Position numbers and translations under genes: made by a program. Positions 46,279-57,899 of a stretch of DNA of 64,000 nt are shown here, piece after piece; position 1 is the stretch's first letter, and each line of letters opens with the position of its first letter. The notes beneath the pieces were generated by a model. It saw nothing but the letters and a program-made list of their open reading frames with translations, ran no database searches and was not told where the DNA came from. Source of the DNA: Jaapia argillacea MUCL 33604 (taxonomy: Eukaryota > Basidiomycota > Agaricomycetes > Jaapiales > Jaapiaceae); assembly GCA_000697665.1 (NCBI GenBank), contig KL197730.1, positions 7,831 through 71,830 on the forward strand. The letters run 5' to 3'.

Positions 46279-46662
46279 TGTACATTTTCGACCAACCCGG
46301 CGGTCACAGGTCACAAAGCCCCCAAAATCGCCAGGTCAGGGCACCCTGTACGGTGTCACAAGCCTTTTCGCCACCTGTGACAACCAAGGTAAAATATTCA
46401 ATTTATTGGCTATTTTTCTCAAAAATCTTGGCCTGCAGCGCAAGCAACGGGAAGTGCCCCAAACCTGTGGCAAACGCCGTTTGCGAGTCTTCCTAAGCCC
46501 AGCGCCCTCTCCAAAGCCTGTCCCTTCACTAAAACTGAGGGTCAGTGTCACCACTTCCGCCGTCCTCACCATTCGGCCACACGTCATGGTCGCTTTCACC
46601 AGCCCGCCAGCTCAAGGTTGTCACACGTCATAAGGGCCGCCGGGTTGGTCGAAAATCTACAG
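46279..46662. mobile_element. MITE with TA target duplication
   Basis: A 384 bp element flanked by TA dinucleotides (46277-46278 and 46663-46664). Its ends are 26 bp inverted repeats with one mismatch, beginning CTGTAcATTTTCGACC and continuing AACCCGGCGG. It has no coding capacity. The TA duplication and size fit a Tc1/mariner-type miniature element. It is far more GC-rich than its flanks. Confidence 0.82.
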
Positions 46663-46809
46663 TATGTACTTTATACACATAGCATAGGGTTGTGGGCATA
46701 GATAAAGGAGCCCCACATGGTCTGTAAGGCATAAGGAGCGACTGAATAGAGATATCGAGTAAAACAGTGTTTCAGCCACTTGAGACAGATTAGGAAGGTG
46801 CAGAAAAAG
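46663..46809. other. Spacer
   Basis: Nothing recognised between the MITE and the mariner-like fragment. Confidence 0.4.
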
Positions 46810-47560
46810 TGCCTTGCCCCATATTCTGATTCATTCCCCCTCTATGGTCAGAATACACATCCCTGCCAAAGTGAAGAGGCTCATGCTTTGCATGTTGGAC
46901 AACCTGTCAATCTTTTGGAAGAGACTTAGCACACTCACTAGCATCTCTGTCCAGATGATCCAACAAGTCCATGCTCTTTGCCATTGCGTTGGTGATGTGA
47001 TCCAGCAACCTGATATCTCCAGTTGTCCTTGTATCCTCTCTAGCCTTCACACAAATATAATTTTTTCTTCTGTAACCATATTTCCTTGCTGAGTCTGATC
47101 TTTGCCTGCAAAGTTCTTGAAAGGCCTTCTAGAGATGCAGTCTGATCTGTTCTTGGGGCAGCTACAACTAAATCTAGAGCAGGTGTGTGGAATCTCTGCA
47201 TCACTTACAACAATCCATCACACATTACAACAATGAGGGCTCACACAGAAGAAGGTAAGTTGTGGATTGAAGTCAGTGTAACAAGATATATGATTTTTCC
47301 AGAAGGTTACCTGACCTGCTCTTGAAAGAGGCAAGGATGATTGTGCAGAGTATCAAATGCTAGTTGCCCAATACTTTCAAGCCGACCAGCTGGTTTTTGT
47401 GGATGAGAGTGCTTTAGGCAAGCAATCAGCTTGATGACTGTATGCCTGGGCTCCCAGGCCCTGTTGAGCTCAAAGCTGTGACTTCTTTGTTTGACACAAG
47501 TGGTATGCCTAAATTTCTGTTGCTGCAGCCACCCCCCACTTCATACTGGTGCTTGAGAAA
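46810..47560 (+). mobile_element. Tc1/mariner-like transposase fragment
   Basis: Near 47360-47480 the sequence encodes YQMLVAQYFQADQLVFVDES followed by ALGKQSA and, in a shifted frame, YAWAPRP. This matches the second catalytic-aspartate block (VFVDES...RRYGWAPRG) of fungal Tc1/mariner (DDE_3) transposases. Upstream sequence has no long frame and many stops, so only a decayed fragment is left. Inverted repeats were not found. It lies within 200 bp of the TA-flanked MITE, but I see no shared terminal sequence. Confidence 0.45.
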
Positions 47561-47829
47561 AAAGTGGGTCCAACATCAAAATGGGCAATGTTGACTGGAT
47601 GTCCAGTCAATGCTGTGCCAACAAAATCCATGCATCATCAAATCAATGTCAAAATCCCTAACTTTGGGCCAATGTCAGACAGAATTTGGCCCAACATTGT
47701 CAGTTAATAGGCCAATTCTTGCAAACAGAGTGATCAGCAGTGGACTGGATTAATATTCTTGGTTGCTGGACCTCAAGGCTCATGCATTCAGTTGGCTTTT
47801 GGAATGAGAAAATATTATATTGCTAAATT
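47561..47829. other. Spacer with short inverted words
   Basis: AT-rich; 'caatgttgactggatgtcc' and 'ggccaatgtcagacagaatttgg' type words recur in both directions. No gene. Confidence 0.35.
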
Positions 47830-48058
47830 TGTTGGAATTCAGGATTGAGATTCCTGTACAAGCTCGAATGAGCAATGTTTGATAGAATTTGCACATTTAC
47901 CATTCTGTTGGGTTTCTGCTTCTTTTCTGCTCTTCCAGTTCCCTCCTTACTATATTTGGTATATAAGCACCCTAGATACTAGATTGTACCCCACCACACC
48001 TGCAAGAGATTATTATCTATCTCAGCCAAATGCACCCCAGTCTCTGTTATTCTTACAA
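47830..48058 (+). mobile_element. LTR fragment, family B
   Basis: Begins TGTTGGAATTCAGG and matches the inverse of 55089-55324 up to 'ttcttacaa', where it is cut off. A TATA-like 'tatataagcaccctagatac' lies inside, as expected of an LTR promoter. No target duplication found. Old fragment. Confidence 0.7.
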
Positions 48059-49681
48059 AGGAGGCCTGCAGAGCCACAAATCAACTGCTACATGGTGTAC
48101 TGTATGTGGTAGCAAGTAAAATAAACTGGGGGGATGAGGACAGGGAGGGGGAGGTACAAGAAAGCCACCCCACAAAAAAGCACAAAACTGCCTAACCAAC
48201 AAGATTCCTCTGTACTGGAATGGCTGAGTCTGCAGGTCCAAGTAAGCATGATAGTACTTGCAAGGGATGGAACAGGCCAGGCTTACCTATTAAGTGGCCT
48301 CGATGCAGCAGGAGTGAAGGAAATGGGAGGCATTGTGGTGTTAGTTGTTGAAGGAGTGGTTCTAATTTTGGACCAAGATTGGGTCTTGATTGAGGCATGA
48401 TGGTCCCAATATGGGAACGACTAGAAAGCAAGGGGATGGTTTCATCATAGTCAATATTTCTTTTAAAAGTTCATTGCATCAGCAAAATATTATCTAGACT
48501 CTCAATAAAGTATGGGCAAATGAGTGGTGGAGATAATTTTTTGGAATCAGTGAAAAATCAAAATTTAGTAATTTTGGTGGGGAGCAACATCCTCAGTATC
48601 ACTCACATCATCAAAATCAATAACAACTCCCCTAAGCATCTTATGATACTTTTGCATTGCAGCTTCAGCACTCCCATCCAATTCCCTCTCTTTACTCACT
48701 GGTCCACTATCATGTTAAGACCTTTGAGAACCTGTGAAGCATACTTGTAGACTGCATGAACTTTGATTGGGGGAAGTAATGTGTAGGCAATAAGGTCATT
48801 GACTGGGTGAGTGGTGATATCCTCAAGGTATCTGATTTTGGTTTTTGGAAATGTAATGTGCTAAGCACCTGTCCCAGCATAGGCAATGTAAGGTGGACTG
48901 TACTAGAAGTGGGAGCAGTGGGGAAAGCTGGAATTGAAGACGATGAGCAGAGGTCAATGGGTTCTGAATCATGTTGTGATTGACTTGAGGGCCCTGGAGC
49001 TGTATTGAGCATTACATGAATGGAAGGTAGTTTTGGACTGGGAGACTCCGATAATTTATCGAGTTTTGGGAAAAGATTTGATAAGTGTAGTGATGAGGAG
49101 GTCTTCGATGATGAAGCTCTTGATGAGGAGGCTTTTGATGAGGATGACAGGGTGTTGGACATGAAAGAACCTTCAAAATGAAGGGAAGACTGAAGTTCAG
49201 ATCTATCAATATGGAGATGGACCTGCAGAGCCGATGACTTTGAAGGTGTTGTTTGAGGCCTCTTCAGTCTCTAATCATATGAGCATCCACTTGGAGGGGT
49301 GAGTTCATCAGCTTGACCATTCACCTATTGTACATACAAGTAAGGCAATTAAAGAATAACCATATAATTATGAGAGAAACTTGCCATTGCCTTCACCCAC
49401 ACTGTTAACTCTATGGGTGAAATCTGCTGGTGATTCTCTGGCCCCCTTACCAATCAAAAGACAATGATGAGCCTTGCACTTATACTTCTTGCTGAGAATG
49501 GAGTATGATTTGTTGATCCTCCCTTTCAAAGGATCCTGAAGAATATTATTGCTCCACTTGTGCTTTTTGCCAGGCAACAACCTAGGGTTTCTAGACACAA
49601 AGAACTATTAGCAAAAACAAGGATAGGTGCAGACAAGTGAGCATACAATATTGTAGATTTCAAGGGTATATGAGACTGTCC
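48059..49681. other. Repeat-derived stretch, no host gene
   Basis: AT-rich. A Ser-rich minus frame (49162-48710) and a short basic minus frame (49598-49368) resemble nothing certain; they may be remnants of retroelement gag regions. No boundaries can be set. Confidence 0.4.
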
Positions 49682-49912
49682 TGTTGGGAGCTGATTGACT
49701 GCAACCACATCTGTCCCCACAGGGGATTGAACTCAGGACCTCCTGGTATGGCTGAAGATTGGGTTTATGATTGGTCCATGGTGGACGTGGCTTGGAACTG
49801 CACAGTATTATGCAATTGTTGACTTGTTCTCTGCAGAGTTGGGCTTGTGTTCTTTATCTCTGACACAGCTTGACTCAGGTTTTCTGAGTGCTAGATTATT
49901 CCAGTGCTTCAT
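49682..49912 (+). mobile_element. LTR copy, family A
   Basis: About 231 bp, TGTTGGGAGC to ...CAGTGCTTCATA, one of nine copies of this repeat. Directly followed by an inverse partial copy (49913-50010), so the two form a large inverted repeat. Confidence 0.8.
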
Positions 49913-50010
49913 AGTCAGAGATAAAGAACACAAGCTCAACTCTGCAGAGAACAAGTCAACGATTACATAATACTGTGCAGTTCTAAGCCACATCCACCTA
50001 GGATTCACCA
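49913..50010 (-). mobile_element. LTR partial copy, family A, inverse
   Basis: Inverse of the middle of family A ('gtcagagataaagaacacaa' to 'gcagttctaagccac'). Truncated at both ends. Confidence 0.7.
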
Positions 50011-50479
50011 ATTCACTTCAAGGAAAGGGAAAGGTTGATTCTGCTCCTCATATACAGGAGAATTTCATATTTGGCTCCTTTATGGGCTGGCAAGGCTCAA
50101 AATCAACAGTTACAGAAACTCTGTAGCTACTTCATTGTACTGGCTAACTGTCACAAAAGGAACAAAGAGCTGTGATGATGGCTACCATCCATTATGACAA
50201 GGTTCACTTTGGTGTTGTGATACCAAAAGTACCTATCATCACCAGTGACATTGAGAGCAAAGCTCAGTCAGATCCCTATCACAAAGTCAAGTGGATTACT
50301 AATGGAGAAGCTGCTGGAGTTGTAGTATCGGCTGGCCCGACCTTCATCTACGGATGGGATTCCCATGCAACAAATGCTATCTTTGAATGTGACATTTCAG
50401 AATGTGTTTTCATGAATTTGTTGAAACATTGCATTTATGTGTATAGATGGCTCTTAGCATAACTGAATCCTAGTATGGT

Positions 50480-51290
50480 TTACCATCCTCACCATCCTCA
50501 CCATGATAGGAAGTACTCCTCAATGGGGTTCTCTCCTTTCTTTATGACTGATGGTTTTGGAGCCGATACAGGTGTTGAAACTAGAAAGGAGTTGAAAAGG
50601 GAAAGTGCAATTCAGTTTGCTGATTGGAAGGAGAAAATACAATCCAAAGCCACAATTTGACAAGGATTGTAAAGATGCTGTTATCTATACAGTTGGTGAA
50701 AAGGTCCTCCTCAAATGCATTAATATTAGAATAGATCACCTAAGTAAGAAGCTTGAGGATCAGCAATATGGTCTGTTTGAAATAGAAAAGTGTGTTGGAC
50801 AAAGTGCATACACACTCAAATTCCAGCTTTGTGGAAAGGAATCCACCGAGTCTTCAATGAAGTTTTGTTACTGCCATATAATGAGCAACAAGTTCCCTAC
50901 CTAAACTCCAGTTCTTGTCACCCCAATAACTCTTGCTGATCTGCAAGCTATGCCTGAGGAAGTGTTGGATTCTAAAGTTGTCTGTGACATATTAGAATAT
51001 CTTAATCTTATTTATTGGCATGGGAAAGCACAGTCTGATAACACCTGGGAACCCCGGTGGACAATGATTAAGGTCTGCAAGGACTGGATTGACCTCTTTC
51101 ATCAGGCCAAACCCTCTGCTGCTAGCATGCCTACCCTTTGTGTCCCCAGTGGCTCACAGGTCCAAAATGTGACTTGGTACACTTTATGGCCTGATATTAT
51201 GGAGTCAGACTCTGACCTGCTTGGGTTGGTTTATGATGATGCTTACTATACCTCCTGTCAAGGTCTCAATCCTCCTGTCCTTCCTTCCTA
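50480..51290 (+). mobile_element. Ty3/Gypsy fragment: integrase end plus chromodomain
   Basis: Recognisable are the integrase C-terminal part (TVGEKVLLKCINIRIDHL, SKKLEDQQYGLFEIEK) and, after a gap, a chromodomain-like block (VCDILEYLNLIYWHGKAQ, DNTWEP). This order is typical of chromovirus-type Ty3/Gypsy elements. The piece is broken in a few places and lacks the rest of pol and any LTR next to it. Fossil. Confidence 0.7.
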
Positions 51291-51313
51291 GAAAAATGGT
51301 AGAGGGTGGTGAT

Positions 51314-51555
51314 GTGGCTGTTGGGAGCTGATTGACTGTGACCACATCTGTCCCCACAGGGGATTGAACTCAGGACCTTCTGGTATGGCTGGAGCTTGGG
51401 GTTAGGATTGGTCCATGGTGGACATGGCTTGGAACTGCACAGTATTATGTAATTGTTGACTTGTTCTCTGCAGAGTTGGGCTTGTGTTCATCATCTCTGA
51501 CGCAGCTCAACTCAGGTTTTCTGAGTGCTAGATTATTCCAGCACTTCACAGTGGC
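51314..51555 (+). mobile_element. Solo LTR, family A, with target duplication
   Basis: The LTR is 51319-51550 (232 bp, TGTTGGGAGC...GCACTTCACA), flanked by gtggc at 51314-51318 and 51551-51555. This is the copy that defines the full length of family A. It has inserted beside a Copia-like fragment. Confidence 0.85.
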
Positions 51556-52040
51556 ACTGGACCAGAGTTAAGTTGTAAGTGGGATGTACAATGCAATACC
51601 TGGCACTTCTGGGATCCAGTCACCCAGAAGTTCTTCATCAGTAGCCACATTATCTTCAATGAGAGGTGCTTTCCAGGTAACTCCAAATCGATTAATGTGT
51701 TTGGAGTTCCCACCTCTGAGGTCTCAGTCCCTAATGACGAGCCTTGCATGGTTGAGGTGCCAGATCACAGGGGTGACAATGATGGTGTTGATCAGGTGCC
51801 TCCACCTCCAAATTTTGATGATCCAGCTCCTCCTGCCCCTCCTCATGCTCCTCCACCTCCTCCACCTCCTCCTCATACTCCCTCACCTACTCCAGCTCCA
51901 CAACATCATGATCCTTTGATTGAGGAAAGTGAAGATGAGTTGCTGTTGCAACATGGAGACCACCTTCCAGGTCTTGCAGAGGATGGAGATGCAATGCAAG
52001 CAGCTTTGGAGCATGCAGCTGATGGAAAGGGGTGGAAAGG
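51556..52040 (+). mobile_element. Ty1/Copia pol fragment
   Basis: Matches the integrase-to-reverse-transcriptase linker of the longer Copia copy at 58.7-59.4 kb (FWDPVTQKFFIS, RCFPGxSKSIxVFGVPTSEV, a Pro-rich stretch, then HDPLIEESEDELLL). Cut off on both sides. Fossil of the same family. Confidence 0.75.
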
Positions 52041-52779
52041 GAATGTGAGAGTGGGTGGAAGGATAATCATAAATTGTCATCCTTTTATACAGTTTGCTAC
52101 TCCTGGATGGCTTTCCAAACCTGAGGCAAACAGCCAGTCATCCCCAGGCTTTTTGTGACTTCTGGACAGCTTTACCAAACCACTCACCCTCATTCCTTGA
52201 GATTGCCACCCTGTCCCTCAGGATCACTTCAGAATCACCACCACTGGACAGTTCCATCCCTCACCACATTACAGGATTGAAGGTAAGACAGTCATGGGAT
52301 TGAGGAATCCCTGTGTGGCAGAGAGGCTGGGGTGAAATTCAGTCCTGGGTGTCCTGGGTTGGACAACTGAAGGGTTTGTTGGGGAATTGGGTGAGGAGTG
52401 GCTGTAATGTGATTGAGTTGCACCAAGTCATTGTCAATGTTTAAGGGGGGCAGGAAGGGGGGGAGTGTCATGTTTGTTAGGTTTTTCTATGTGGTTTCTA
52501 TCTTTTGGAACACTTTGCTTGGGTACTTTCACAATGATCACACCCTTGGTGAATACCCTGATGCAGATGTCCCCAAGACCCCTACTAATAAAACCTCCCC
52601 TTCTTCACCTGTTTGTTAAGAGGCTTGGAATTTTCCATCAAATAAATGGTAGTCAACAAACTCCTGACCCTTGCATACTCCTGCACAGATTTGTCTGGCA
52701 GAATATCCAAATAGATTCATGGTGAGGCTAGGGACATACCATGTGGGAAGTTGTGAGGGTCTGAACATGTCTAGTAAGA
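52041..52779. other. No gene seen
   Basis: AT-rich; no motif recognised in any frame. Confidence 0.4.
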
Positions 52780-53965
52780 ATTGGGGCTGGTGAATTTCAT
52801 GTCAGGGCCTGGGGTACAATTGGCTGGCATCATGATGAGCATAGCTGAGCAGTATGAGTGATGGAGGTGAGGATTGAGACTCAAAAGGGGGGAATGCTTG
52901 GTCAGCTTCTTGTGGTGGATTGGTTTCACAAGTCCTAGTCCAACTTGTTTCTGTGTCGGAATCAGGATGTGGTTCCTGATTGCTGACATCTGGAAATATT
53001 GCATAAAACTCTTTTAGGATATATGATCCTCCTTTGGTCTTCCTAATGACTTCATAAGGGCCTAGGTATCTGGGGTGATGTTTTTAATCCATTGACTTCT
53101 CTACTTGTGTGTTTTGTTTCAGGACTAGTTCCCCTGATTTGGATTCTTGTCTGGAAACTGTCAGCCAAATCTTTTCTCAAAGTTACATGCTGATCTGAAG
53201 CAGCTCTGAGCTATGGTTGCCACAGCTTGTTACAAGTTTTCTGGATGCTTTTCTAATTGTCTGATCTGCAAGGCTAGAAGCTCAGTGCTTGTTAGTCCCC
53301 TTTCTTAGTCTATTCACCATGAAGGTGTTAAGTGATCATTTTGTTGGCAAAGAAGGCATGATGTACCAGATCAGGCCACCATTTGATTTTCCCTTTGCAC
53401 ACCTTTACAATGCTTTCTTGCATGATGAAGTGCCTCCATTCTACTACTCCATTTGCCTTAGAGTTATAGGGTGAAATCTTGGCCTGTGGAATATTATGCC
53501 TCTTTAGTAGGGACTTGAAGGCACCCTGTACTTCTTTCCCATTATCAGTGACAACTTCAGTAAATGCTCTATATCAGCAGATTATTTCTTCCCAAAAGAA
53601 TTCAATTGAATCCCTTTGCCTTTCAATGATTGGTGGAAGGTTTGTGTCACAGATGGATATCTGCATTTAGGACTGAAGGTCACATACTAGCCTTAGCTTG
53701 CCATTTTGCTTTAGCACACAGAACCATCTGGACCATTAGGAAGACTGGCATACTTCATAAACTCCTGGAGTGATTTTCTTGTTGATTAGTTTGGTGACTG
53801 GCTGAATTTGATGCCAGGTCTTGGCAGGTTAGTATGAGAGCCCATCCCAAGGTCCAGGCAAGTCCCAATGTTTGGGTTGGATACCATCTATGGGTTTGGC
53901 TCTAAGGTTTCTGATATGAAGCAGTTTGTGGCCCTTGAGTATGAAGATATTCTACAGGTAAGGTG
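52780..53965 (-). mobile_element. Ty3/Gypsy integrase fragment, minus strand
   Basis: Read on minus, the integrase core block VVTDNGKEVQGAF...LLKRHNIPQAKISPYNS is seen near 53.5 kb, and the C-terminal block RYLGPYEVIRKTKGGSYIL near 53.05 kb. Several breaks. A family B LTR in the same orientation lies at 55089-55324 and could be its 5' LTR, but no continuous element joins them. Fossil. Confidence 0.7.
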
Positions 53966-54451
53966 CTCCCCAATCCCAACTTTGCACTGGCTAACCTAGA
54001 TTTCAGTGCATCATTCCTATATATTATGCCCTGTGTAAGCTCCTAATGCATACCAATTCAACTCTAGAATCCTGGATAAGATCACTATTGAATATGGCAA
54101 GGCACTTTGGGCATTCAAAAAGGTGACCTCGACAGCTCACCACACAATGGAACTACCAAGGAAACTTGCAGGCTCAACATAAAGCCCAAAAGGGTGCAGT
54201 GCCAGCAGTTGGAACCAGGACAGTTGCAGCTGCAAAGTTGAAACCAATGCAAACCTCAGCAACTGTGATGGTGAGTGGCTAGTGCTATGTATCTCAAGGA
54301 CTAGTCTCATTTAGAACTGGAGGGTGAACAAGAGCACTGTCATAAGTTTCACACCAACATTAAGTAACTGGGTAACATCAACTAAAGAGAGGAATAGATC
54401 CTCAAATTGATCCACAGCACTCAAAAGGAGGGGGCCACAAGATGCAGTTTG

Positions 54452-54719
54452 TGTTGGGAATCTGTCCCCACAGGGGATTGAACTCAGGACTTCCTGGTAT
54501 GGCTGAAGGTTGGGGTTAGGATTGGTCCATGGTGGACATGGCTTGGAACTGCACAGTATTATGTAATTGCTGACTTGTTCTCTGCAGAGTTGGGCTTGTG
54601 TTCATCATCTCTGACACAGCTTGACTCAAAAGTGTAGTATATTGGTTTTGTAGTGAATATTATCTCTGACACAGCTTGACCCAGGTTTTCTGAGTGCTAG
54701 ATTACTCCAGCGCTTAACA
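54452..54719 (+). mobile_element. LTR copy, family A, rearranged
   Basis: Starts TGTTGGGA and ends CGCTTAACA. It lacks about 20 bases near its start and has an extra duplicated stretch near its end relative to 51319-51550. Confidence 0.75.
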
Positions 54720-55088
54720 TCATTGACACTTTGCTTTCCCCATCTCTTTTTATGTCTATCAACACTTCTCTGTACCCAATATTGGTATCCTGACTGAAGT
54801 TTTCTCTCAATAACATTCTTTACTCTATTGTTCTTTACCACTGTTCTGTACTCCTCCACTGTACATGCATCATTTTTTCTGAATCAACAGATGATTGCCC
54901 CCTGCCAGCCCAGTATGGATGTGAATCATAGCTTGCTGCCAAGTTGAAGCAGATTGACAGCATTTGTTTGGTGCTTGCAAGTTGGCAGGTTGTGATTGAT
55001 GGATGATGGGTTTGCTTGAGAGTGCTTGTGTTTGACATGCTTGTGATGCTTGCTAGTAACATCAAGGTCTCTCAATTTACTTTGGCAT
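54720..55088. other. Interior sequence of uncertain origin
   Basis: Probably interior of the minus-oriented element that starts with the family B LTR. No frame recognised. Confidence 0.35.
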
Positions 55089-55324
55089 TGTTGTAAGAAC
55101 AACAGAGGCTGGGGCACATTTGGCTGAGATAGACAATAATCTCTTGCAAACACAATAGGGTACAATCTAGTATCTAGGGTGCTTATATACTTTGGCAAAT
55201 ATAGTAAGGAGGGAACCAGAAGAGCAGAAAAGAAGCAGAAACCCAACAGAATGGTAAATGTGCAAAGTCTAGCAAATGTTGCTCATTTGAGCTTGTACAG
55301 GAATCTTAATCCTGAATTCCAACA
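55089..55324 (-). mobile_element. LTR, family B, minus strand
   Basis: On minus it runs TGTTGGAATTCAGG to TTCTTACAACA (236 bp), with TGTT/AACA ends and a TATA-like 'tatataagcaccctagatac'. Partner of 47830-48058. No target duplication seen. Confidence 0.75.
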
Positions 55325-55760
55325 ATTGCTGATGTAGGCTTTTGCCATGTCACCCTCTGCAGTTTCAATCTTCAGTTTCTCCTCCCAGCCAAAACCTGAC
55401 CGAAGACCGAAGATTTTTGACTTGTATGCTTTCAGCAGAAAACAACAGCCAGAATGAGACAGGAGAATAGGAACATAGGAAGACTTACAGTTGTCCAATG
55501 ATTTGCCATCCACACACACTTTTTCCAGCCATTGTCAGCCTGGTTACCAGCCACCTTTTCCTCCCCCAAGACCCGAACCATAATTACATCATCCTCTGAC
55601 ATCCAGATGGCACACTGCCCCTTGCCCAAAGCATTCAAGTTGCCTTTTTTAACCATAGAAGGTGATGCAAGAATGAATATATTATGATTAGGTTTGTTGA
55701 CAGCCAGTTGAAGGGTATAGCACACAAAGTTCAGTCTTGTTGTCAACACTGCTAAGTGTC
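55325..55760 (-). mobile_element. Retroelement fragment, probably Ty1/Copia
   Basis: A minus frame (55749-55432) encodes NHNIFILASPSMVKKGNLNA and IWMSEDDVIMVRV, which resembles the region between protease and integrase in Copia elements. Weak assignment. It is cut by the family B LTR on one side. Confidence 0.45.
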
Positions 55761-55879
55761 AGGCATCAATATTTTATTTGTGGGCAGGTTTTCTCAACTT
55801 GAAATACCTGTTATACCAAGCCAGTTCAAGTTGTTGTATTAGCTATGTAGGCAGTATGGCAAACAACAATCAATTGAAA

Positions 55880-56121
55880 AAACACTTGGAAAATCTAGCA
55901 CTCAGAAAACCCTGAGTTGAGCTGTGTCAGAGATGAGGAACACAAGCCTGACTCTGCAGAGAACAAGTCAGTGATTACATGATACTGTCAAGCATCAAGC
56001 CACTTCTTCCCACAGGTATCAAAGAGAAATCAACCCCTAACCCTAATCCTCAGCCACTCCAAGAGACCTGAGTTCAATCACCTCTGGGGACAGATGTGGT
56101 CACAGTCAATCAGCTCCCAAC
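55880..56121 (-). mobile_element. LTR copy, family A, inverse
   Basis: Inverse of family A with a diverged middle. More divergent than the plus copies, hence older. Confidence 0.7.
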
Positions 56122-56495
56122 TCCTCTAAGCCTCTCTCACCAAGTTGAAAAAAGACTCTTGTGTTTCTAATAATTGGGCTTCCCTGAAACATCAGCAAAA
56201 TGTGCACATCCTAAAGCTTCTGGCGCACTGACTGAACTCGTCAGCACAGTCAGACTCTCAGCAAGCCAGTGCTCAATTACTTGCTGTAGCTTGACATCAC
56301 ACAAAATATTTTACATCTATTTATGAACAGAAATTTCTAAATGATAACTTAATGGAAGTCACTGGAGGTCAGAACTGCCAAAGCAGCAGGGGGAGAGTGG
56401 ATCAGACCTGAACACAAGCAGTGAGGTGACACAAGACAGGGAAATTAGTTGAAACTCTGTTTCAGGGCAAGACAGCATCAGTAGGGTCTACAAGT
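56122..56495. other. No gene seen
   Basis: AT-rich stretch between two family A LTR copies of opposite orientation. Confidence 0.4.
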
Positions 56496-56742
56496 TGTTG
56501 GGAGCTGATTGACTGTGACCACATCTGTCCCCACAGGGGATTGAACTCAGGACCTTCTAGTATGGCTGGAGATTGGGTTTAGGATTGGTCCATGGTGGAC
56601 GTGGCTTGGAACTGCACAGTATTATGTAATCATTGACTTGTTCTCTACAGAGTTGGGCTTGTGTTCTTCATCTCTGACACAGCTCAACTCAGGTGTGTAG
56701 TATAATGGTTTCCTGAGTGCTAGATTATTCCAGTGCTTCACA
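56496..56742 (+). mobile_element. LTR copy, family A
   Basis: TGTTGGGAGC...CAGTGCTTCACA, with a small extra stretch 'gtgtagtataatgg' near the end. Could be the 5' LTR of the Copia body that follows, but the flanks do not give a target duplication with the 60.66 kb copy. Confidence 0.75.
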
Positions 56743-57899
56743 TGAATCCCTGGATGTTGGTGTTGTTCCTGGAGAGCATCCTCATCTCCCCTCCACATCA
56801 ACCAACACTCACAGAAGTGTAATGGGTAGTTACTGGGGATTACCCTCCAGTATTGCCCTAGACTGAGTGTGGGAAAGTGCAAGCAGAGTTTGAATCTCCT
56901 TTGTGTATTCACATAGTTTTCTCTTTTGAATGATCATCTTTATTGCCTATTCACACATTGACCTCTTAACTGAGTGTGTCGATTGTGTGAACTAGGCGAC
57001 TTATATCTTTTATAGCTGGTTACTATGATCACCAGTGCTACTTGGAACTCAACCTCTATGAGAGGGTTGAGTTAGGAGACTCTATCTACTTTGAAATCAA
57101 GAGTGACCTTTGGTCGCATTGTAGACTCCTCATCGACGCAGGACAGCTATGCCTAGCTATTGAGTGTCTTAGAGAGCTATGAGAGTAGCACCTGAGGATG
57201 CAGTCTTCGCATATTTGATAGTGGGGCTCCCTGCAAGGGTCTCACACCTCAGTACCGGCTCCAAGGTTTGCCAGCCCTCCAGACAACATCTGACTCCTAA
57301 AGCCATTGTGATGTGCAGGTCTAGCCTGGCCATTACAGGAAGCACCCCTCATCCCAAGACCTGCACCTGGCAATGTGAGTAAACTCTGTCAAACAATACT
57401 TGAATGAAGATCTAGTGACAGTCAAGTCAGAGACCTCCAATTAAAGGTGGTTGGGGTTGGGGATTTGGAAGTGATGGTCTGCGAAATGTGACATATGTGG
57501 TACCAAAGGGTCAGTAAAGATGTGGTGGCTGTTGGTGGGTATGAATACACAGAAAGAAGGCATGATAGTTGTAAGGCTGAGAGGGAGTCTGTTACCACTG
57601 TCAACTGAATCACTGGTTGAGTTGGAGCTGGCAATCAGTAAACCTTCATCAGAATAATGGTCTGAGAGACCGAGAGAATCATACCATTGCAATTCTTCTA
57701 TCCAAACCAATGGGCTTCATTTCCTGCCAATCTTGCAACATTATACGGCTAGCTGTGGGGGGAGGTGTTGCTGCATTGGGCATTGAGGGATACAAGCTGT
57801 TAGTATGAATGGTTAGAGAATACTGAAGTTGAACTTGTGCAGAGATTTCACTTGTCTCTCTGTTCAACTTCACTGCTTCCATCAACAATCAAAACAACG
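56743..57899. other. Uncertain interior, no gene resolved
   Basis: If the Copia copy is one unit, gag should lie here, but I see no clear gag motif. Segment 56940-57400 is somewhat GC-richer and may be a separate insertion. Confidence 0.35.

Noticed and set aside
49740-49760. tRNA gene or SINE suggested by the T-arm-like word
   Set aside because: The repeat has TG...CA ends, a 5 bp duplication at 51.3 kb and a purine tract before the 60.66 kb copy, which fit an LTR. No tRNA cloverleaf or A/B box spacing is seen.
51780-51910. Pro-rich protein as a host gene
   Set aside because: The same Pro-rich linker occurs in the Copia copy at 58.9-59.1 kb, so it belongs to the retroelement.
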